A DNA stretch of 64,000 nucleotides from the NCBI GenBank assembly GCA_024699855.1, contig JAMPIQ010000002.1:6076001-6140000 (forward strand), given 5' to 3'. The notes under the pieces are model-generated. The model was not told the origin of the DNA, did no database searches, and saw nothing but the letters and a program-made list of their open reading frames with translations. The position numbers were made by a program, and so were the translations under genes. Positions 21,875 to 35,418 of the stretch are shown here, one piece after another. This stretch comes from Aphelenchoides besseyi. Its lineage: Eukaryota > Nematoda > Chromadorea > Rhabditida > Aphelenchoididae. The first letter of the stretch is position 1. Each line of letters opens with the position of its first letter.

Positions 21875-22867
21875 ATGGGGTAGTTGCGTTTATTGGAAGC
21901 AAACTTTCCACTTGTTTTAGAAGAGCAAAGTCGCCCCAAAATGCTCAGAGTTATAAGCTACATAACGTCGAACGTGTATGTCTTGACGACAATTGGGTTC
22001 TGCCGAAGTTCGATCAAGTTCTTCGATTGGAAATTGCTCAAGTCAATGACCGAAATGTGATTCGCGAGTTTTTGTTGAACGAATTTGGAACACAAGAAAC
22101 TTTGAACAGAGCCTTAGGGTTGTGTTGTAAAATACAAGTATAATGACGACTACAGAAATAAGCAAAAGTGATCTTTTTGACTCTATTGACCAAACGCTTG
22201 TTCTGTCTATTGCTCGCGGTCTCACAATAATCGCAGTTAACAACAACCAGCTGTGTGGAGTGATTGCAAATAATTGGAGCGTTGTCGATCGTTCTCATTC
22301 ACAGGAGGTCAAAATAAAGAGAGATTATGGAAACGGTAAGCAAATGGCTCTAACTGATGAACAAACAGCTTTAGATTTGGATCAAGACAACAGCTTTCCT
22401 TCAAAGATACGATACATTGACGTGATGTTGAAACAATTGGAAACATTTGTCCCCAATTTTCTTCCAACTGATTGTCATCAGTGCTTCAGAATTGATCTTG
22501 TGAGTGTTAAACCAAAATTTGCCGGGTAATGAACTCTGCGTCTTCTTTCCAACAAGATTGATTACAGCTGCGGAATTGGGAAACGACTTTTCCTTGAAAG
22601 TTTCAAGTTAGCAAAAAGATTGGGATTCCAGTTCTGTGAGACGGTTTGTACCGCCACAGCATCGACAAAAATCGCTCTGTCAGTGAGTTTGAAATAAGAA
22701 GATTTGAAATTTGTTGGTTTGAGGTTGGCATGAAAATTGCATTTGTGTTTCCGTATTCCAAATACGTTTCCCACAGCTTGACAGTGTTCCCAAACCCTAT
22801 GCACGATGGTTGTGAAGGTGCAAGTTTACTAATTGGAGATGTGAATGAAGTGCTACAAGAATCATAA
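21875..22867 (+). CDS. GNAT-family N-acetyltransferase, arylalkylamine N-acetyltransferase-like
   Basis: The ATG at 21875 sits in a 5-nt first coding exon (ATGGG). Further exons start near 21922, 22164, 22560s and 22721. Early helices read RLEIAQVNDRNVIREFLLNE followed by FGTQETLNRALG, matching the N-terminus of insect and nematode AANAT-like enzymes. The strand QLCGVIANNWSV precedes an inserted polar loop. The acetyl-CoA motif is in KFAGCGIGKRLFLESFKLAK (consensus R/Q-x-x-G-x-G/A; here x-A-G-C-G-I-G). The next exon supplies ETVCTATASTKIALS, and the last exon starts VGMKIAFVFPYSKYV and contains FPNPMHDGCEGASLLIGD. The family acetylates amines such as dopamine, serotonin or octopamine; the substrate here is not known. 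Length (about 235 residues) is normal. AATAAA follows at 22976. Confidence 0.8.
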
Positions 22868-22975
22868 TCTCTTTGATGTGTGCGTTCACTGCCCATCAAA
22901 TACTATTATAGCCACAGGATTGATAGAACAATTTTACGAAAAAAGAGTTTTATTTCGAAAGAACTTGAAGTAATT

Positions 22976-22981
22976 AATAAA
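22976..22981 (+). terminator. polyadenylation signal of the acetyltransferase gene
   Basis: AATAAA 109 nt after the stop codon. The convergent minus-strand gene ends only about 150 bp further right. Confidence 0.5.
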
Positions 22982-23125
22982 GAGAAATTTAAAGACAATC
23001 CATTAAACCAATGTGCTTAACTCAATACTACGAAGGTAGGCACGATGAGAGCTTTTGCGAATTTGGCGGTTTGTTTCCTTCGACTTTTCTCTGAAAATAC
23101 TTCTGACTAGCTAGTGCTTGTAAAC

Positions 23126-23903
23126 CTACGCGCTCTGTTTTCGAATTTGAAGCGAAACAAAAGCGAAAGTGTTGTTCATCTGCATTTTACGGTCAATTGC
23201 TGACTGTTTTTCCTGTATTTCATGAAGCTCGCTGTCAGATTGATGACCTAAACAAAAAGTTCATTGTCCATTGACCGTTGTGATTGCCTACTTTCTTGAA
23301 CAGCAACATTGATGCTCTCACTCAACTCTGCCAATCTTTCGTTCGACGTCAAATAACGCTAAAAGAAGTTCAATAAACACAATCACATCAAACGAAACCC
23401 ACTTCTTCTTCGAACTCAAAGCCGTTGAGTAGTTGCAAGACGTGCTCTTGAAGTTTGCCGTCTTTCTGAACGTTCGCAGCGCCCAAACGGTTGATCTTCT
23501 CGAGATAATCCCGATATTGCTGTCTGAAAACCAATCTCTTGATTTTGAACACAATCAAAAAACTCACAGCAAGTCACGAGTACGTGGAATTTGCAATGAC
23601 TTCATTTCGCAATTGTTTTCAAACCGCAACAAATGAATGTTGTCAGACGCTTTTGCCATTTTTTCTTCCACTAAAACACGAAATTAGACACGAAACAATC
23701 GAACTCACGTTCTTCCGCTTCCTCCTTAAACTTCTTCTGCTCAGCTTCGCTCGTTGAATGCGTCTTCTCGAGGTCGACGATGTCTGAAATCCAGGTTCCA
23801 AGTTACGCATTAAACGGTTCTTACTTTTTTGCAGTTCCTTCAACAATCTGGGTTCATCTTGCGAGCTGGTTTGCAGCGCGTCCATCACGGAAACTTCGGT
23901 CAT
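23126..23903 (-). CDS. small coiled-coil protein, family unknown
   Basis: Six exons joined by 38-45-nt introns give about 188 residues with consistent phases, from MTEVSVMDALQTSSQDEPRL to a stop after ...IRKQSA. Most of it is heptad-like and charged: LEKTHSTSEAEQKKFKEEAE, LLQQYRDYLEKINRLGAANV, FEFEEERYLTSNERLAELSE. No enzymatic motif, signal peptide or transmembrane segment. The size and profile fit small subunits of kinetochore, centrosome or tethering complexes, but nothing specific supports one of these. It sits tail to tail with the acetyltransferase gene and head to tail with the homeobox gene upstream; the spacing to that gene's stop is only 185 bp. Confidence 0.68.
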
Positions 23904-24048
23904 CGTCGATAACTCGGAGAAACAGTCGAAAGAACCAAGGAAAATGAAAGTGTTCGCTCGTCCAACTTCGAAACGTTTTTCTCTAAAAAATTCCCTTCGA
24001 AACACGCAAACAAACTCATGGCATAAACAACCAGTCGTTGGTCTATAG

Positions 24049-24054
24049 TTTATT
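24049..24054 (-). terminator. polyadenylation signal of the homeobox gene
   Basis: AATAAA on the minus strand (TTTATT on plus), 34 nt beyond the stop codon of the NK-2 gene. Confidence 0.6.
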
Positions 24055-24087
24055 TATTTAAGTCTAATGCCGACAATAAAAAGAGAA

Positions 24088-25405
24088 TCAAGTCCATGGA
24101 GGCCAATTGTTTGTCATGTAATACGAAGAGTTGAATGCAGGAGCTGCGTGACCCATCGGATTGGCCATAGCAGCCGGTAGGTAGCCGCCGTTGCTGAAGG
24201 TCATGGACATTGGTAACTGCATTCGACGAACACCCAAAGCAGCGGATGAGATGCCGTCAACTGGTTGAGATTGTATTGATGTGCTGTTAGTTGTTGAATT
24301 CGCAAAACCGTTGGTTGGAGTTTGTGGCGAATCTTTGCCGGGAGTTGTCTTCTTCGTTTTGTAGCTAAATGAAGACGTTTATTTCGATCTTAACTGTTGG
24401 CTGTTACCGATGATTTTGAAACCAGATTTTCACTTGTGTTGCCGTTAAATTGATTTCTTGAGCTAATTGCTCTCGTTCTGGTGCTGACAAATACCGTTGA
24501 CTGCGAAACCGACGTTCTAACGCAAAAGTCTGAGCTTTTGTGAACAAAACTCGACGTTTTCGTTTCCGTTTTTTGCCGTTCGGTCCAATTTCCGGCTCAT
24601 CTTCGGCCTCGTCAAGATTCTCATCGTGACCGTCACAATCCAGTTTTCTGTAATCAGCAAATCAATTTGTTTGATCGATTCAGTTCACTGACTTTTCATT
24701 TTCAGATTCCAATTTGACTTCCGTGTTTGTTGTCGGAAGCGTTAGTTGTGTTTGATCGTCAACTGCTGACGTAGTGCCAAGCATTCGCGTTGCACCGAAG
24801 TCCGAGAACATGCTGTAGGCCGGTGGAAGACATGAATTGGCATGAGTCAAATAACTCGACTGAAATCCTCCGGGTTCGTAAACGTAACTCGGCCCCACTG
24901 TCGAATCAAACGATGCGTGACATCCTGGAAACAATTTGATCGTTCACGACCCGGATTATCCACTCAATCAATCGAATATTTGGCATTTGTTTGGTCGCCA
25001 TTCATTTGTTTAGTCAACAAGGTGCGTCAGCACGAGAAATTTCTCTTCACTTTCATCAAACAAACTGCGCACGCGATTGCTACGGTCATAAGCAAAACGT
25101 AACTTAACACCCACAACTCGTGTAGCAAAACGAAAACTTACCGAACAACGAAAAATCGTTCCAAGTGTTTTGATGGGGATACAAAGCAACTGAAGTTTCG
25201 ACAGCGACATTTGGTTCGTTGGTTAACGTGGCTTTTGCTGCTTCACATCTGAAACAAGCGTTTTAATGATATTGCTGTTGGTTAAGAAATAGACAAAACA
25301 GAATCTGACTTACTTGTTATCGGTCATCGAAACAGCGGTTCCATTGGCTCCAGCGGCGGCTACAACCATTGCATTCGCAAAAGCCGCGTTCATAACATTC
25401 AGCAT
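24088..25405 (-). CDS. NK-2 class homeodomain transcription factor
   Basis: Six exons on the minus strand. The start [20 protein letters not shown] is at 25405. The middle is Ser/Thr/Pro-rich, and an acidic stretch with a basic cluster ([11 protein letters not shown]) leads into the homeodomain (about 24430-24570). Its helices read [20 protein letters not shown] and [19 protein letters not shown]. Tyr at homeodomain position 54 (QNHRYK) is diagnostic of NK-2 factors, which bind CAAGTG-type sites. An intron splits the codon between R53 and Y54. The C-terminus ends [13 protein letters not shown]. Nematode relatives of this class act in pharyngeal muscle and neurons; which orthologue this is cannot be decided. 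I see no TN (eh1-like) repressor motif near the N-terminus and no clear NK2-specific domain. It runs with the same orientation as the coiled-coil gene downstream. Confidence 0.93.
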
Positions 25406-26664
25406 GGACGACAGACAAGAGTCGAAAGCTGAAGTAATCCATGACTACAAATTTGAAACCAATATTGCCGTCAAATTTTTCCGATCGGTTCGTTCGATCG
25501 TTTCGACTAATAGGTTGCTTGATGACGAACTCACTTACGTTTCAACAGACCGCCGTCCTTTGATTCAAATCGATTGCGCCACTCGAGAATTGCCTTTTGA
25601 AATTAAGTGCCAATCGAGTTGGAGTGCAATCGCCAATACTGTGGACGTGATGCTCTTCAGTGGCCGCTTGTTTTGATGCCTGCGTCTCAAGTTGGCCTTT
25701 CGAGGAGAAGCTCTTGCCCTCAACTACTTCGCAATTATGGTCGAGATGATTGCACGGCTCAATAGCTGCCGGCAATGAAATAGTCAAGAGATGATTAGAT
25801 GGATAGTTGACGGGGTTCTCAAACGGCACCCGTTCCACTCAACTGAAGAGGTAGGACGGTAGTCGAAATGCTGATGTCTGACGCTCGAGCAAAGGAAACA
25901 AGATTTATTGAAGAAGGCGGGTGGAGCTTATGAAATCTCGTGTAGCGCGGTCGCTCCCTTCCGTTGGCCTCAAGATCTTCGTCGATTGCTGTCAGTTCAT
26001 TTGCCACAGTGTCGGTTAGATCCGCGTTGTTGCGCACAACAGAAGGACTGCACCTCTCATACTCAAGTGCTCCCGCAAATATTAGCGATCGGCTCGGTCG
26101 ATCACTCGTCACGATTATAGTCACCACTAATTTTTGTTAGTTACGGTCGTTAGCAATAAGATTTGTTTGGAGGCGTTAGAAAATTCTTAAGCAGCTAATC
26201 GTTTTGATCCTTTTGAATGGGTAAGCAAATCTCGCTAATTTGGAATCGTCAAATCCGAACTCGCGCACATATATCCAACTGAGCGATCGAATTGCTAAAC
26301 AATGCCGATCAAAAGTCGCGTGAGGTCGAGACCTCTGAGAGCAAACATTTGATAACTTTGAAGTTGACGAGAACTCCCGCATTTGCTTTTTCGGCATTTT
26401 CAATCATTCGTGAGTTTGTTTAACATCAAAGACGAGCAGAAAATCGCTAATGAATGAGCATAAGGTCGCTTTCAACTACTAGATCTGTGGCTATGAGAGC
26501 AAATGCCAGTACAATTTACTGCTGTACAATAAATTAAAAGTGAAAATGCAGGAATGGAGACAAAGTACAAGCATTGAACGTAACCGTAAATGTTGGGAAT
26601 TGGAATGACGTGAGATTTCAATCTACTGGTGCGGCTCGGAGTCATCGATGACGAAGTGAATGCG
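25406..26664. other. intergenic region upstream of the homeobox gene
   Basis: About 1.26 kb between the homeobox start and the phospholipase C stop, both on the minus strand. Open frames of 98-102 codons (25542-25838, 25819-26127, minus) lack domains and splice context. It presumably carries homeobox regulatory DNA. Confidence 0.45.
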
Positions 26665-29600
26665 TTAATTCGGAAACATTTTATTCCACTTAATTAGCAA
26701 CTGAAATTCTGGATGTTTTTAATGCAAAGTTTCAACTTACTTCGTCGTTTCTGTTTGTAAGATCGTTCTTCAAATGATGAACCGATTCGTTCAATTCTTC
26801 GACTTTTTTCGTAAAGAAACATTGGAGTTTACGGTTCTCTTCAACTCCACGACGAACGTACTTATCACTCAGACGCTTGTACTCTTGCGGATTATTCTTC
26901 TTAGTTATGTTCCTTAGTTCTTCCAATCGACTTTTGGCGTTCAGTTTTTGCAGTTGTTTTGTTTCACTAAACCGAAAGAGTAATCAAATCGTTTGCTTGA
27001 TGTAATCGACCTTTGAAATGCCATTTCGATTCGTTTCAACATTCGTTTCCTATGAGACTCGATGACCGCATTCAAAATCTCGTATCGCTAAAATATTCTG
27101 TTAAAACTAAGCCTTTCCTTCTACATACTTCTTTGATATGCTTTTGCAACGCATTAGCTGCCTGTTTCTCTCCTAACGATCCACGATATTCGACGGGAGT
27201 TTTGCTTTCGAGCAGTTCGAGAAGTCCCGGAAATTTCTTTGCAAACTGTTTGCACAACTTTTCCATCTTCTGGCCCTCCTCAATCTCGCTGAGTGAGGGA
27301 AGTGACACGTCCATCTTTTCAAGATAAAACGACTGTCGATTGGCAACTGAAATGTTCTTGTGAGTTTAGTTAATCATTTCAAAGTACCGAAATCAGAAAG
27401 CACCGTGTACTTTCGTTCCATTCCACGCTTCAAATCGCTTACTGGCGGTGTTTGTCGAGAAGTTTCGATTCCACACAAACTGCCCTTAAAAATTCTTCTT
27501 AATGGATTGATATTGTTTGCTACTTACTTTGTCGAAGCTTACTTGTTGTCCTAGTTTGTCAAAATTCTGTTGTATTTCGACCACTGAGTTCTTGTGACTC
27601 TCAAATCGAACATCATCTATCGAACCCTCTTTTATACTCGACTGATCTATCGATCGATTCTTCCCTTCACCCGCACTTTCCAACACTTCCAACAGTCGTT
27701 GATGCTGCTCTTCTTCAGTTATGAATTCTCTGGGATTCTCTAACGCAGTTTCCATTGTACGAACTTTGGAAAATGCTTCAATCGGATTTTGCAGAGCTTT
27801 GACCAGTTCCTGATGAGATTCACTGACATAGTCTTGCACATCGATCTTGACGAACAACGTCACTGGACCCAACGGCCGATTGAACGAATTGCGTAAAACG
27901 ATGTGTCGATAACCGGGCTAAAAATGGCAAATTGAAGTTCGTTTAAACCACAATAGAACCGATGTTACAATTACGTTCATTGAAATACAAAAACAAGAAA
28001 GTTACCTGAAGATGAGAGACGGGTAAAATTTGTTGGCCAATCAGGCGGCCATTTTCTTCGTAGACTCCGAAACGAACGAAGGCCATGGCCGGCAAAATGA
28101 TCTAAAGACCAGTTGAGTTTCATGAGTGTATAAATCGCTTACTTTATCCAATAGAAATTTCCCATCGTTGAAAATCGTATTCAAACCTTCCGAACTAATG
28201 GCTCGTGCTTTGAACATTTTTTTGTGTGAATCACCGGGCAAACCGTACAAATCGATTTCCACGTAAACATCAGTCAATTTGTCGCAGAGCAGCGAAAAAA
28301 GCTGACCGCTGAGTACGGTGATTGCCAATGTTGCAGGTATTTCACCTGTAGACATTTACTTCACAGTCCACACATTCATTTCCTACCTGATATACGATCG
28401 ATTTCGAATGGATCGTATTTTCCGTTTGGTTTTCTCATGCAACCTGGCTTCAAAATATAACCGGAAGATCCGTTTCGTTCGAAAAAGGCGTAATGCAATT
28501 GATTTGGCAAATCGGGAGTCTAAACAACAAGAAACAGTTAGAACAGAGATATGCTCTGCTTGCCTGCAAATTGATTGCTGACATCTGAACACCGGCATTC
28601 CTAAAGACTAAGTTAATCGTTGTTTGTTTGCGACTACTCACCAGAAAATGAGCGGCATATAATTCGAAGAATCAACACGAGAACCCTTGAGAAAGTCTTT
28701 AAACGAGAAATTGATTCGTTTACTTACCCTCGGATATACTCTTGTAATTTGTCGTCGATTGTGATTAACAAACTCTTGCGGTTGACTTTTCAGCAAATCA
28801 ATGGCTTTTGTCTCGTTCATTGAATACATTTCGGAACTAATTTGTCGATCTGAAACCAAAACTTCGATTGGTTTTCTTTGTCTCGCTTACTATCGCAGTC
28901 GACAAACGAAGTGAAACGACCCATTGCTCTCATGTAAGTCACCAACTCGGACAATTCAGTTACCAGAGTTTGATTCTAAAAGAATGGTAAGTGTTAGTTG
29001 AAGAGTTTGGAAGTTCTTGCATTCTCGGTTGTTCCGTTCACTTTTATTGTTCCATTTGCTGCGTAGGTCGAAGCAATTTGATCTTCATCATCGGTTTCAC
29101 CAACAAATATTTTCGTAACCGAGCGATCTGCATCTTCATCGGTAGCACCTGTAGAATCCAAGGATGTTTGCTTATCGATTGCACGACTTTTATCTTGACT
29201 TCCCGCATCAATCCGCTTCTCCACTTTGTTTTTAATCAAAATCTTCTTGCGTAGCACATAGGGCGATGGCAAAAGGACACCTGCTTTGATTGGATATTCT
29301 TCCAGAGCTTCTTTCAAGAGCAAATCGCCGAGAATTTCTCGACAGTATTTTGCCATCTTGATCTGTTGTTTTTGACTGCAGTGATTTTCGAATGAGAGAA
29401 TCACAGGATACTCGGAAGTAACGAATGCTGTCTCTGCTATCGCCTCCATTACGTCTCGAAACAAAATCGTGCTGCAGAAACATATCGCTTGTGGGCCTAC
29501 AGTCGAATGATTTATTGTTTTATTCTTATCCGTTTACCGTGAGTAATTATTGGCTCATTGTACGGTCCATCCCAACAATCTATATCACAAAGAAAGATTG

Positions 29601-31155
29601 TCAACTTCACGTTTCGGAATTACCTAATTCTACTGATCGAACACCTGCCAGCAAACTGTATCGATACATTGCAACTGATGAGCGACTTTTCATCTGTCTT
29701 CCCATCAAATAACTGCAAATGAAAGTAATAGTTGAAGACTACAAGTTTAAATTATTAATGAGAAGTTTGCATTCGTAGTCTCGAAAGACTTTTCTTTAAA
29801 AACTCACGTATTATGACTTGAACTGATGAAGTACTGGCTCAACGGCTTGTTCATTTGATCTTCTTTCAATTCGTACCAATCATTTCGTACTGGATGATTG
29901 TACTCAGACAAAAGGAAACGCAAAAACGAGTCTCGTCCAAGACCATCGTCTTGACCCATTCGACTTCTACGCACAATTTTAGCGGCTGCTTCTTCGGACA
30001 CCGGCGGATAGATGATCTCGTTTAGACGTTTATCCCGATGTTCTTTATTCAGAAATTCTCGAAATTGAGCGACGGTAATCGTGTTAGAAGTGTTGAATCT
30101 GCAAAGAAATCAGTTTTCGAAAGACAACTGTAACCTTACTCTTTGTTGAAAATCTCATTGCATTCATTTCGACTCATAATTGCACGATACAACTTAAATA
30201 AGAAATCCGAATCTCGTAGCAAGGCTGCGGTGCATTTCTTCTGAATAATTTTCGTTATAAGAGCTTTCTTAGAATACAAAAACCTTATCCTTGAAAACTG
30301 GTAAATGTCGGAGCAATTGCTTTTCGACGACTCTACGATCTTCTCTATGTCGACTTATTGGTTGCATCACAGCATCGAGGATACTTAAGTTTCCAGTTAT
30401 TAGGCAAATCATTTTAATTACTCACTGATCCGTTGTTAGGACTTCATCAGGACGGAGTGTACATCGAAGTTTCGAAAAGAGTCGACGCCAATAGTAAAAA
30501 ACATCTCTCGGTTTCTGCCGATCGCAAAATGCCAATCGTCGCAATTCATCGTTCCATAGTTTTGCGTCTTCTACAGCTTTGGTCAAGAAAACGAAAGATT
30601 GCGGTTTAATGAAGTCACCGTACTCAACGGTAACAATACAGTCAACCAGAACACACGATGCTGTGGCAAATGAAGACGAAAATATTCGTTGAATTTGACT
30701 GTCGTTCTTCGGTTTTGAGGAATCGTTGTAATGGCCGATGAACACATCAACAATCTCGTCGACGTAAATCGTATCAACTGTTGGATTCTAAAACTATTGT
30801 TTTTTTACTTTGACTATTAATTACCTTTTCTTCGCTGTTGTGAGCATAGAAAATTAACTCGTCATCCGAAATGCCCAAGTTAACGTGACGACCAGCCGGT
30901 TGATCGGTGAACTGAAATCGTCAGATTAAGCAACTTCTTGATTTCAAGTGTTACATTGTCGATTTTCAAGACACGAGCTGATGCTGATGGTATGCGTGAA
31001 GAGATTGTAATTTGGGTTGTTCCATTTGGATTGGAGTGTGCCAATCGACCATTCGAACTTGGTCTTAGACCCCCACTATCATGCGGTGGACTTCGATAGA
31101 GATGTCGAGACTTCAATTGACCGTTTGCTTGAATGACTACAGTTGAAGAGGGCAT
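26665..31155 (-). CDS. egl-8-like: phosphoinositide-specific phospholipase C-beta
   Basis: Hydrolyses PIP2 to IP3 and diacylglycerol downstream of Gq. Many exons (introns of about 40 nt) cover the whole domain order. A Ser-rich N-terminus at 31155 is followed by a PH domain (about 30950-30420, e.g. [21 protein letters not shown]). The EF-hand region holds [20 protein letters not shown]. The X box has the catalytic His in [14 protein letters not shown] (near 29805), then [15 protein letters not shown] with the second His and [20 protein letters not shown]. An acidic X-Y linker (about 29000-29200; [12 protein letters not shown]) follows. The Y box has [20 protein letters not shown] (28590-28660). 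The C2 domain contains [16 protein letters not shown] and [20 protein letters not shown]. The C-terminal coiled-coil extension (27870-26730) is needed for Gq/membrane coupling in this subfamily. The final short exon [11 protein letters not shown] and stop at 26665 is less certain. Confidence 0.92.
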
Positions 31156-34100
31156 TACTACGAATAGAATGCCATACAGTTCTTTGCTCTTTGGTTGTTA
31201 TACTTCCTTCATTATTGAATAAGCCGCAATAAACAATGGAATTAATTTTATCTCCAAGTAACAATAGAAAACGCAACTTTAACTGAAATTCAACTTGTTA
31301 ACGAAAACCGTCGTTGACCAAACTCTGTCTTCATAAATCACGACCACTCATCTCGACACACGCAACAGAAGTAGCAACCGAGAAACAAGATAGGATGCAA
31401 AAGCTCAAACAGATTGAAGAGGATGACGCGATGTTTCACAGAAAGGAAAATCCATGTAACGCGTTATATGAAGTAATTAATCGTTTGAAATAAAAAAAAA
31501 CAACAAAAGACTCAATCGAACAAAAAGAGAAAAGAACCGAATGGTCAAGTCATGAGTTTCTAACTCTCCGACATTCAGAATTGTGGCCAATCAATTTTGG
31601 AAGCAGCGACGTTGCCAACATCTTCGATCTTCCAATTGAACCAAAATTGATTAGTAGAAACATATTCGTTGTAAGCCAAGACGAGTAACTACTGTACTTT
31701 AATCATCAATTCTCGTGCCACTTCGTACGCTCAGAAATTGAAGTGTCAGGTGTAAATGATGATGAAATGTTCTGTCTTTCTATTTGACAAAATCGACACA
31801 AAAGTTTTGGAATATCATAAAGAGGAAGCAGTCGACCGTGTAAACCGAGGGCATTTCAATACGTCTCCTGGACGAGCAAATTGTAACCCGGAAGAGTGTG
31901 GCCAACGGTTTCTTTTCGGCCGGAACGCGTCTCGAGGAACGCGTGAAATCTGTTATTCACTGCATCCACGCAACCAACTTCCCAACTAATTTATGGTCGT
32001 GGTTGCAAAATCTCTGAATTTCAATGCTTCTGAGTATTTCAAATAGAACAGACGTTCTTGAAAATGTCCAACTGATTGCCGTTAGTCTACAAAGACAGCG
32101 ATGATAAGTCAAGTAAGTGAATGAGCATCTCTAAGCACAAGGGAATTGAAGAAGAACGAACCTCTTTGAAATTCAATAGAAAATGTTGCGCAGTTAACGG
32201 CCGTTCGGTTTGCAAGAAAATTGTCTGCGAAGCTCGTCATCGAAACTCAGTCCGAAGACTTCAAATTTCCCAGCGGCCAAAATGTCCATGACCCAATTAG
32301 ATTTAATTTGTTTGCTCAGGTTGAAAGGGGAAATTGCCTACGCCACTAATCGACAATTATTTCGTGTCAATCGAAACTCGGAGAGTTCATCCATTCACAC
32401 CTCAATAGCCATTAATCTGGTCATCCGTGGTGGGAAAATGAGTGCACCCGGAAGCCGGAAAAATGCCTATTGAAACACTGACCTTACACTCCCTTTCAAA
32501 TCTAATTGATCAGACACCAGTGAGCTTAGAAATTCAATTTCCGTTTAAACGAAAACTCTTGGAAGAAAATGTTCCAATGCCGCCAAATACAAACATGATC
32601 ACGTTTCAACTCGTTGCACGTTCATAAAACTTAAGAAATAAATCATATCATTTTCCACGCAAAAGTGTTGTGCTTATCAATTCGAAGTGCAAAGATTCGC
32701 TAAGAAGCCTGATACTCGAAGGTAAAGGACACGCCACCGGAATTTCCAAACAGTTTTGTCAAGCGAACAGCAACGTTCCCGCAAACTTTCCATACAGTAA
32801 TTTGCGGTTTAAGTTTATTTTCGGACGTCTTCCAAACTCAATGACATTTCAACTGAAGTTCGATTTACGAGGAAAGAGCGAGGATTTCCGAAATTGGAGT
32901 CGTCGGTCGACTATCCACCATCATGGAATTTCAGCCGTCCCCCACCTGCGCACGTTATCCGTAACGATAACACACGACTGAGCACGGGACGGAAGCTAAA
33001 CGAACTCACTTCTTTTTCTCTCGACCAAAGTTTCAGACGGTTTTTATCGTGACTACGAAAGATGCTCAAATTTTGCGGCCAAATTCAATTTACGTCTTCC
33101 ACGCGCGAAATTGAAAGACAAAGAAGAATTTGAAGGTACAGAACTCAAAGATAACCAAGTAACGACAATTGAGTGGAAAAGTTGCTGATCATGTACTTCG
33201 AAAGACCATACGGTCAAACAAACTTCCATCCAATAAACTGACACCGAAAGTCGCCATCCAATCGAAATCGAATTGGACCGAAAGAGAACATCCACAAAGC
33301 AGAAGTGCAATGACCGTTAAACGCAAATTGGTGGAAAGAGAACTCGATTTTGGGTCGGTTTTCAATAAACGGTCAGTTGACGAAGTTTAGACCTTTGATC
33401 AAAAGTACACCCAACGTGGAATGGAACACTCGAGCTGAAACCACAAAGGTCGCTGTTACGACTGTTTGTTGGCTTCTAATTGCCCACTCATCTCTCAACC
33501 ATCGTGCTTGTTCGTTTCGTTCGAAAGCCGGAAATCCGCAACTGATAGTTAATACCACCAAGCCCCTTGAGCCGAAACGATTTCAATTAACTAGACTAAT
33601 AAACCGAATTAAGGGATTCCTACCTCAACAAAACTCAATTGCAGCTGTTCGTATGACAGCGCCCTAATTAAGGCAAAAATACTGGGGAATGACGAATAGA
33701 AAGTGCGCGAAAGCGTGAAATTTTTCTTTATTGATAACTGGACAATCAACTCACGAGTACAATGCTCGAAGCACAATGGAAATGCACGATTTTAGACGCA
33801 GGAACGGAACGCGACGTCTTCTTATTGTTGGCGTTAAAATTTCATTTCGTCGTCGCAAATCAAAATCCCGATCGTTACTCCTCGGCATTTAGCCGATGAA
33901 AACAACAATTCAATGATGGGTTTTCGGGTGTCTAGATTTCAACGACATCCGTTCATAAGATCATCGATTATTGAAGCAACAAACTCTCGAGTTTTTGTGT
34001 CAACAGAACGAAAACAATCCCACGGCCGTTCAAAACCGTTTGCTGTTCATCTTCTCAAGTTGATCCTCTTCGATCGGCGAGGTCGATGCAAATATGCACG

Positions 34101-35418
34101 AACAAAGAAGCTTGCTGGGCGAACAACTGTGGTGGGTTAATAGGCTTTCTATTTCGACTATGCGTAATTTACACATCGTCCCGCTGATGAATCAGTAGAG
34201 TTGATGAATGAAGAGAATTTCAAACAATTAGCTTCAATGGTTTAAAAATGAAAAATTAATGAAAAGAAACGGCCGTGAGTCTTACCCATAGAAGGGAAAT
34301 GAAGGCGTGTGAGCCATTACTAATCGAATTAAAATTTTAGGTTCGTCGATCAACGAACATTAAGAAAGACCCCCCAATGAAATGTATAAGCGAATGGCTT
34401 GAAAGTTGAAATCTTTAACACCCAACGCTACACATTTCAATTGAACAAATGGAAAACCACCAGTGAAAGTCAACAGTCATTGATCAAGAAGTTGGAAGGT
34501 GAAAAGACAAAACACGAACGAGCAACGACCATGTTGATCGAGAAGTGGCATTGAGATCGACGCGCAATTCGATCAAACGATGTCATCTTGTCTTTGTGTT
34601 CAATAGTTGTAAACACGCACGAGCGATCGCTTGAATACCGACGACGCTAAGCGTTGGAAAACCAAGAGCGGATTTCCATACTAAAATAGCAGTCCATTTC
34701 GATCAAATCGATAATCAAAAAGAATGGGAATCTCTTTACAGCATTTAATTAGAGAGTGGTGTGTGGGAAACCGGAAAACTTGTTGGCTTCGTGTGCTGAA
34801 CATCAACAACTTTCCGGGAATGTTTTTCGGGAGCGCCGATCGGGCGGGAGAAAAGAGGAAATCAAAATAATCGCCCGAGCTTGTCAATTGTGTTCTCAAT
34901 GCTGAACGACGCCATGCAAACGTTTGAGTCACCCACTGCTTTTCAGAAGCCTCGAGTGTGATGCCGTCCAGAAATGTTGCTCGTAAAACTCGCTTCTAAA
35001 ACGCAGGACTGTCGGCATCGTCTTAGAGAGCAGTGTCATCACGGTCGATGCTTTCAATTGGAAAACACCATCGAATTTATTGAATGCGTAGATAAATTGA
35101 ATTTCCGTCATGTCAGAAGCCCTAAGAACGTTGATTACCTTCTTAAGACCGAAGCACAAAGTATATTGACGTTTCGACAAATCCAACTTCCAGTGACGAT
35201 CTCGTGATCATTCGAAAGTTAATTAATCAGCTTCTCATTGGTTGTTCTTTTGACAACAGCAAACAAAAAATGTGATTACAAACATAAACGTTGATTTGTC
35301 ATCGATTGTTTTTTATGTTCTTAAACATAGATTCCATTTGATGAAAGCAATTGAAAGAGTTCAATTTCCATTAGAACTCTGTTTACGCAAAAGCTTGAAT
35401 TCATCGATCACAATTCGT
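31156..35418. other. 4.3-kb region without a supportable gene
   Basis: Upstream of the phospholipase C gene and downstream of the 7TM receptor gene, both minus strand. Frames of up to 105 codons (for example 32670-32981 and 33350-33667 plus, 34929-35186 minus) overlap antisense frames and show no domain, leader or consistent exon chain. Some may be remnants or non-coding RNA; nothing specific seen. Confidence 0.45.
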
